Shown here in pieces: positions 6,024 through 7,194 of a DNA stretch of 7,194 nt (positions are counted from its first letter, which is position 1; each line of letters starts with the position of its first letter). The DNA comes from an uncultured Sulfurovum sp. (GTDB lineage Bacteria > Campylobacterota > Campylobacteria > Campylobacterales > Sulfurovaceae), in contig CALDBH010000090.1 of NCBI GenBank assembly GCA_937938065.1, forward strand, positions 1 to 7,194, given 5' to 3'. Made by a program: the position numbers and the translations under genes. The notes under the pieces were generated by a model that did not search any database, had not been told where the DNA came from, and saw only the letters and a program-made list of their open reading frames with translations.

Positions 6024-6908
6024 ATGAAACGGAATAACACAATGAACACTACAGAAAAATCAAAAAATTTAAGTATCAATATCGGTGAAATAAACACTTT
6101 GGAAGTCATGCGTGACACTGACTATGGCTATTTTCTTGAGGCAAAAGATGAAAGTGAAGTACTTCTTCCCAATGTTTATGTGATGGAAGATGAGATGCCT
6201 ATGGGGTCACTGATAGATGTATTTGTCTATACAGACAGTGAAGATCGTCCTGTGGCTACCACCAAAATGCCTTATGCAAAGCTTGGGGAATATGGGTACT
6301 TTACGGTAGTAGACTATAAGCCTTATGGCGCTTTTGTAAACTGGGGACTCCCTAAAGACCTCTTTGTACCTCTTTCTCAACAAAAAGAACATTTTACTAT
6401 AGGGAAAAAGTATCTTTTACGTGTTTGTTTAGATGCGCAAACAGACCGTCTTTTTGCTACGCAAAAAATAGGTAAATATTTTAACAGAGATATGAGTGGT
6501 CTGCATCAAAACAAAGTGTTGGATGCTATCGTTTTGGCTAAAACACCACTGGGCTTTAAAGTGGTAGCCGATAATCAGTATGAAGGTATGCTTTTCAGCA
6601 ATGAGATATTTGAAGAGATACGTATAGGTGACCGTAAAAAAGTATATATCAAAAATGTGAGAAAAGACTTTAAACTTGACCTCTCTTTACAGCCTATAGG
6701 AAAAAAAGCGAAGATCGGTGAGGCAGAAGGTATTATCATCCAACTCCTTAAAGAAGCCGACGGTACATTGCCTTTTACCTATAAAAGTGATGCTGAGGAG
6801 ATTAAAAAAGTCTTTGGTATGAGTAAGAAAAATTTTAAACGTACGCTGACAGAGTTGATCGAGAGTAAACAGATACAATTAACAGATGATGCAATCGTGT
6901 TATTATAA
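6024..6908 (+). CDS. CvfB/YitL-like RNA-binding protein (S1 domains plus winged helix)
   Basis: CvfB (YitL) proteins bind RNA through tandem S1-type OB folds ending in a winged helix; in Staphylococcus CvfB affects virulence gene expression, and the role in this organism is unknown. The 294-aa product shows three S1-like segments: about 17-80, 84-150 (YKPYGAFVNWGLPKDLFVP at 98-116 is the clearest) and 160-222. The C-terminal winged-helix region follows, with LPFTYKSDAEEIKKVFGM (249-266) and SKKNFKRTLTELI (267-279), which matches the family closely. No signal peptide or membrane segment, so cytoplasmic. The start is uncertain: the ATG at 6024 has no clear ribosome site, whereas the in-frame ATG at 6042 (M7) is preceded by CGGAA with six bases between and fits family N-termini better. 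A DUF937 gene follows 15 bp downstream and is probably co-transcribed. Confidence 0.9.
   Translation: MKRNNTMNTTEKSKNLSINIGEINTLEVMRDTDYGYFLEAKDESEVLLPNVYVMEDEMPMGSLIDVFVYTDSEDRPVATTKMPYAKLGEYGYFTVVDYKPYGAFVNWGLPKDLFVPLSQQKEHFTIGKKYLLRVCLDAQTDRLFATQKIGKYFNRDMSGLHQNKVLDAIVLAKTPLGFKVVADNQYEGMLFSNEIFEEIRIGDRKKVYIKNVRKDFKLDLSLQPIGKKAKIGEAEGIIIQLLKEADGTLPFTYKSDAEEIKKVFGMSKKNFKRTLTELIESKQIQLTDDAIVLL
6031..6035 (+). promoter_or_regulatory. Ribosome binding site favouring the start at 6042
   Basis: CGGAA ends six bases before the ATG at 6042. The upstream ATG at 6024 has only CACAGAATTTACG before it, so translation of the cvfB-like gene more likely begins at 6042, giving 288 aa. Confidence 0.45.
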
Positions 6909-6923
6909 TTTGAAGGAACTGAT

Positions 6924-7194
6924 ATGGAAATAATGGATTTATTAAAAGTAGGTGCTTCTCTTATACAGGGAAACAGTGATGATGCTACAACAGGGTTAGA
7001 TGTCAATGATATTGCAAAAGCATTAGATAGTCTTGTCGGAGATGGACAAGGTGGCGTGAATTTGCTTCCTTTTGTAAGTGGATTAGGTGAAAATGGACTA
7101 GGTGCGATAGTAGGTTCATGGTTGGGACAAGGTGAGAACAAATCTATCTCACCAGAAGAGATCACAACACTTTTAGGGGCAGATAAAGTGTCTG
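6924..7194 (+). CDS. YidB-like DUF937 family protein, 3'-truncated by window edge
   Basis: Ninety codons are open from the ATG at 6924 to the right edge. AAGGAA (6913-6918) lies five bases upstream and is a strong ribosome site. The protein begins MEIMDLLKVGASLIQ. It has a Gly/Asp/Leu-rich middle (VGDGQGG, 38-44; LPFVSGLGENGLGAIVGSW at 48-66) and then SWLGQGENKSISPEEI (65-80) and LLGADKV (83-89). The combination of a WLG-G-N segment, an ISPEEI-type segment and LG-D is characteristic of YidB/DUF937 proteins, small proteins of unknown biochemical role, usually about 130-150 aa. It lies 15 bp after the cvfB-like gene on the same strand, so a shared transcript is likely. The C-terminus is outside the window. 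Confidence 0.85.
   Translation, partial: MEIMDLLKVGASLIQGNSDDATTGLDVNDIAKALDSLVGDGQGGVNLLPFVSGLGENGLGAIVGSWLGQGENKSISPEEITTLLGADKVS

Noticed and set aside
6779..7165. A 128-codon minus-strand open frame opposite the cvfB-like 3' end and the DUF937 gene
   Set aside because: Its Ser/Pro-rich sequence is the shadow of Gly/Asp-rich plus-strand coding, and both plus-strand genes show clear family signatures and a ribosome site.
1..7194. A new defence, mobile or CRISPR-type system
   Set aside because: No repeat-spacer array, transposase, integrase, toxin-antitoxin pair, nuclease or insertion-site duplication is visible. Gene content is mostly recognisable core-type families plus three small unknown membrane proteins.

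Overview
The window is AT-rich bacterial DNA with tightly packed genes. The proteins fit a Campylobacterota (epsilonproteobacterial) chromosome, probably a Sulfurovum/Sulfurimonas-type organism. This rests on codon style, K/I/L-rich proteins, T-tract plus TATAAT promoters and the gene set; it is an inference from impression, not from a search. No mobile element, CRISPR array, tRNA or rRNA was seen.

Layout. (1) 1-664, plus strand: two small integral-membrane proteins of unknown function (60 and 147 aa) overlap by ATGA and look translationally coupled. The first may extend past the left edge. (2) 550-3527, minus strand: a two-gene operon. It holds a DUF255/YyaL-type thioredoxin-domain protein and, coupled through a TAATG overlap, an exported ApbE-family FAD:protein FMN transferase. 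The apbE 3' end runs 115 bp antisense into the 147-aa membrane gene. (3) 3528-3626: a 99-bp divergent intergenic region with inverted repeats and three TACA motifs at exact 11-bp spacing. (4) 3627-5411, plus strand: a complete three-domain DsbD with all six redox cysteines. (5) 5412-5471: a 9-bp-stem hairpin between convergent genes. (6) 5472-5930, minus strand: a four-helix membrane protein of unknown function. (7) 5931-6023: divergent promoters whose -10 boxes form a perfect inverted repeat, then a CTGTGA/TCACAG palindrome. (8) 6024-6908, plus strand: a CvfB/YitL-like S1-domain and winged-helix RNA-binding protein. (9) 6924-7194, plus strand: the N-terminal 90 codons of a YidB-like (DUF937) protein, cut by the window edge.

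Functional reading. The middle of the window has an envelope-redox theme. DsbD carries reducing power from cytoplasmic thioredoxin to the periplasm. ApbE attaches FMN covalently to extracytoplasmic redox proteins. The YyaL-type protein has a CxxC thioredoxin-like domain. The divergent arrangement would allow shared control, but nothing here proves a joint pathway. The right part (S1 protein plus YidB-like protein) looks like ordinary housekeeping or regulation. I found no convincing new multi-gene system. The most notable items are the antisense apbE tail, the overlapping divergent promoters at 5959-5988, the helically phased repeats before dsbD, and the uncharacterised small membrane pair.
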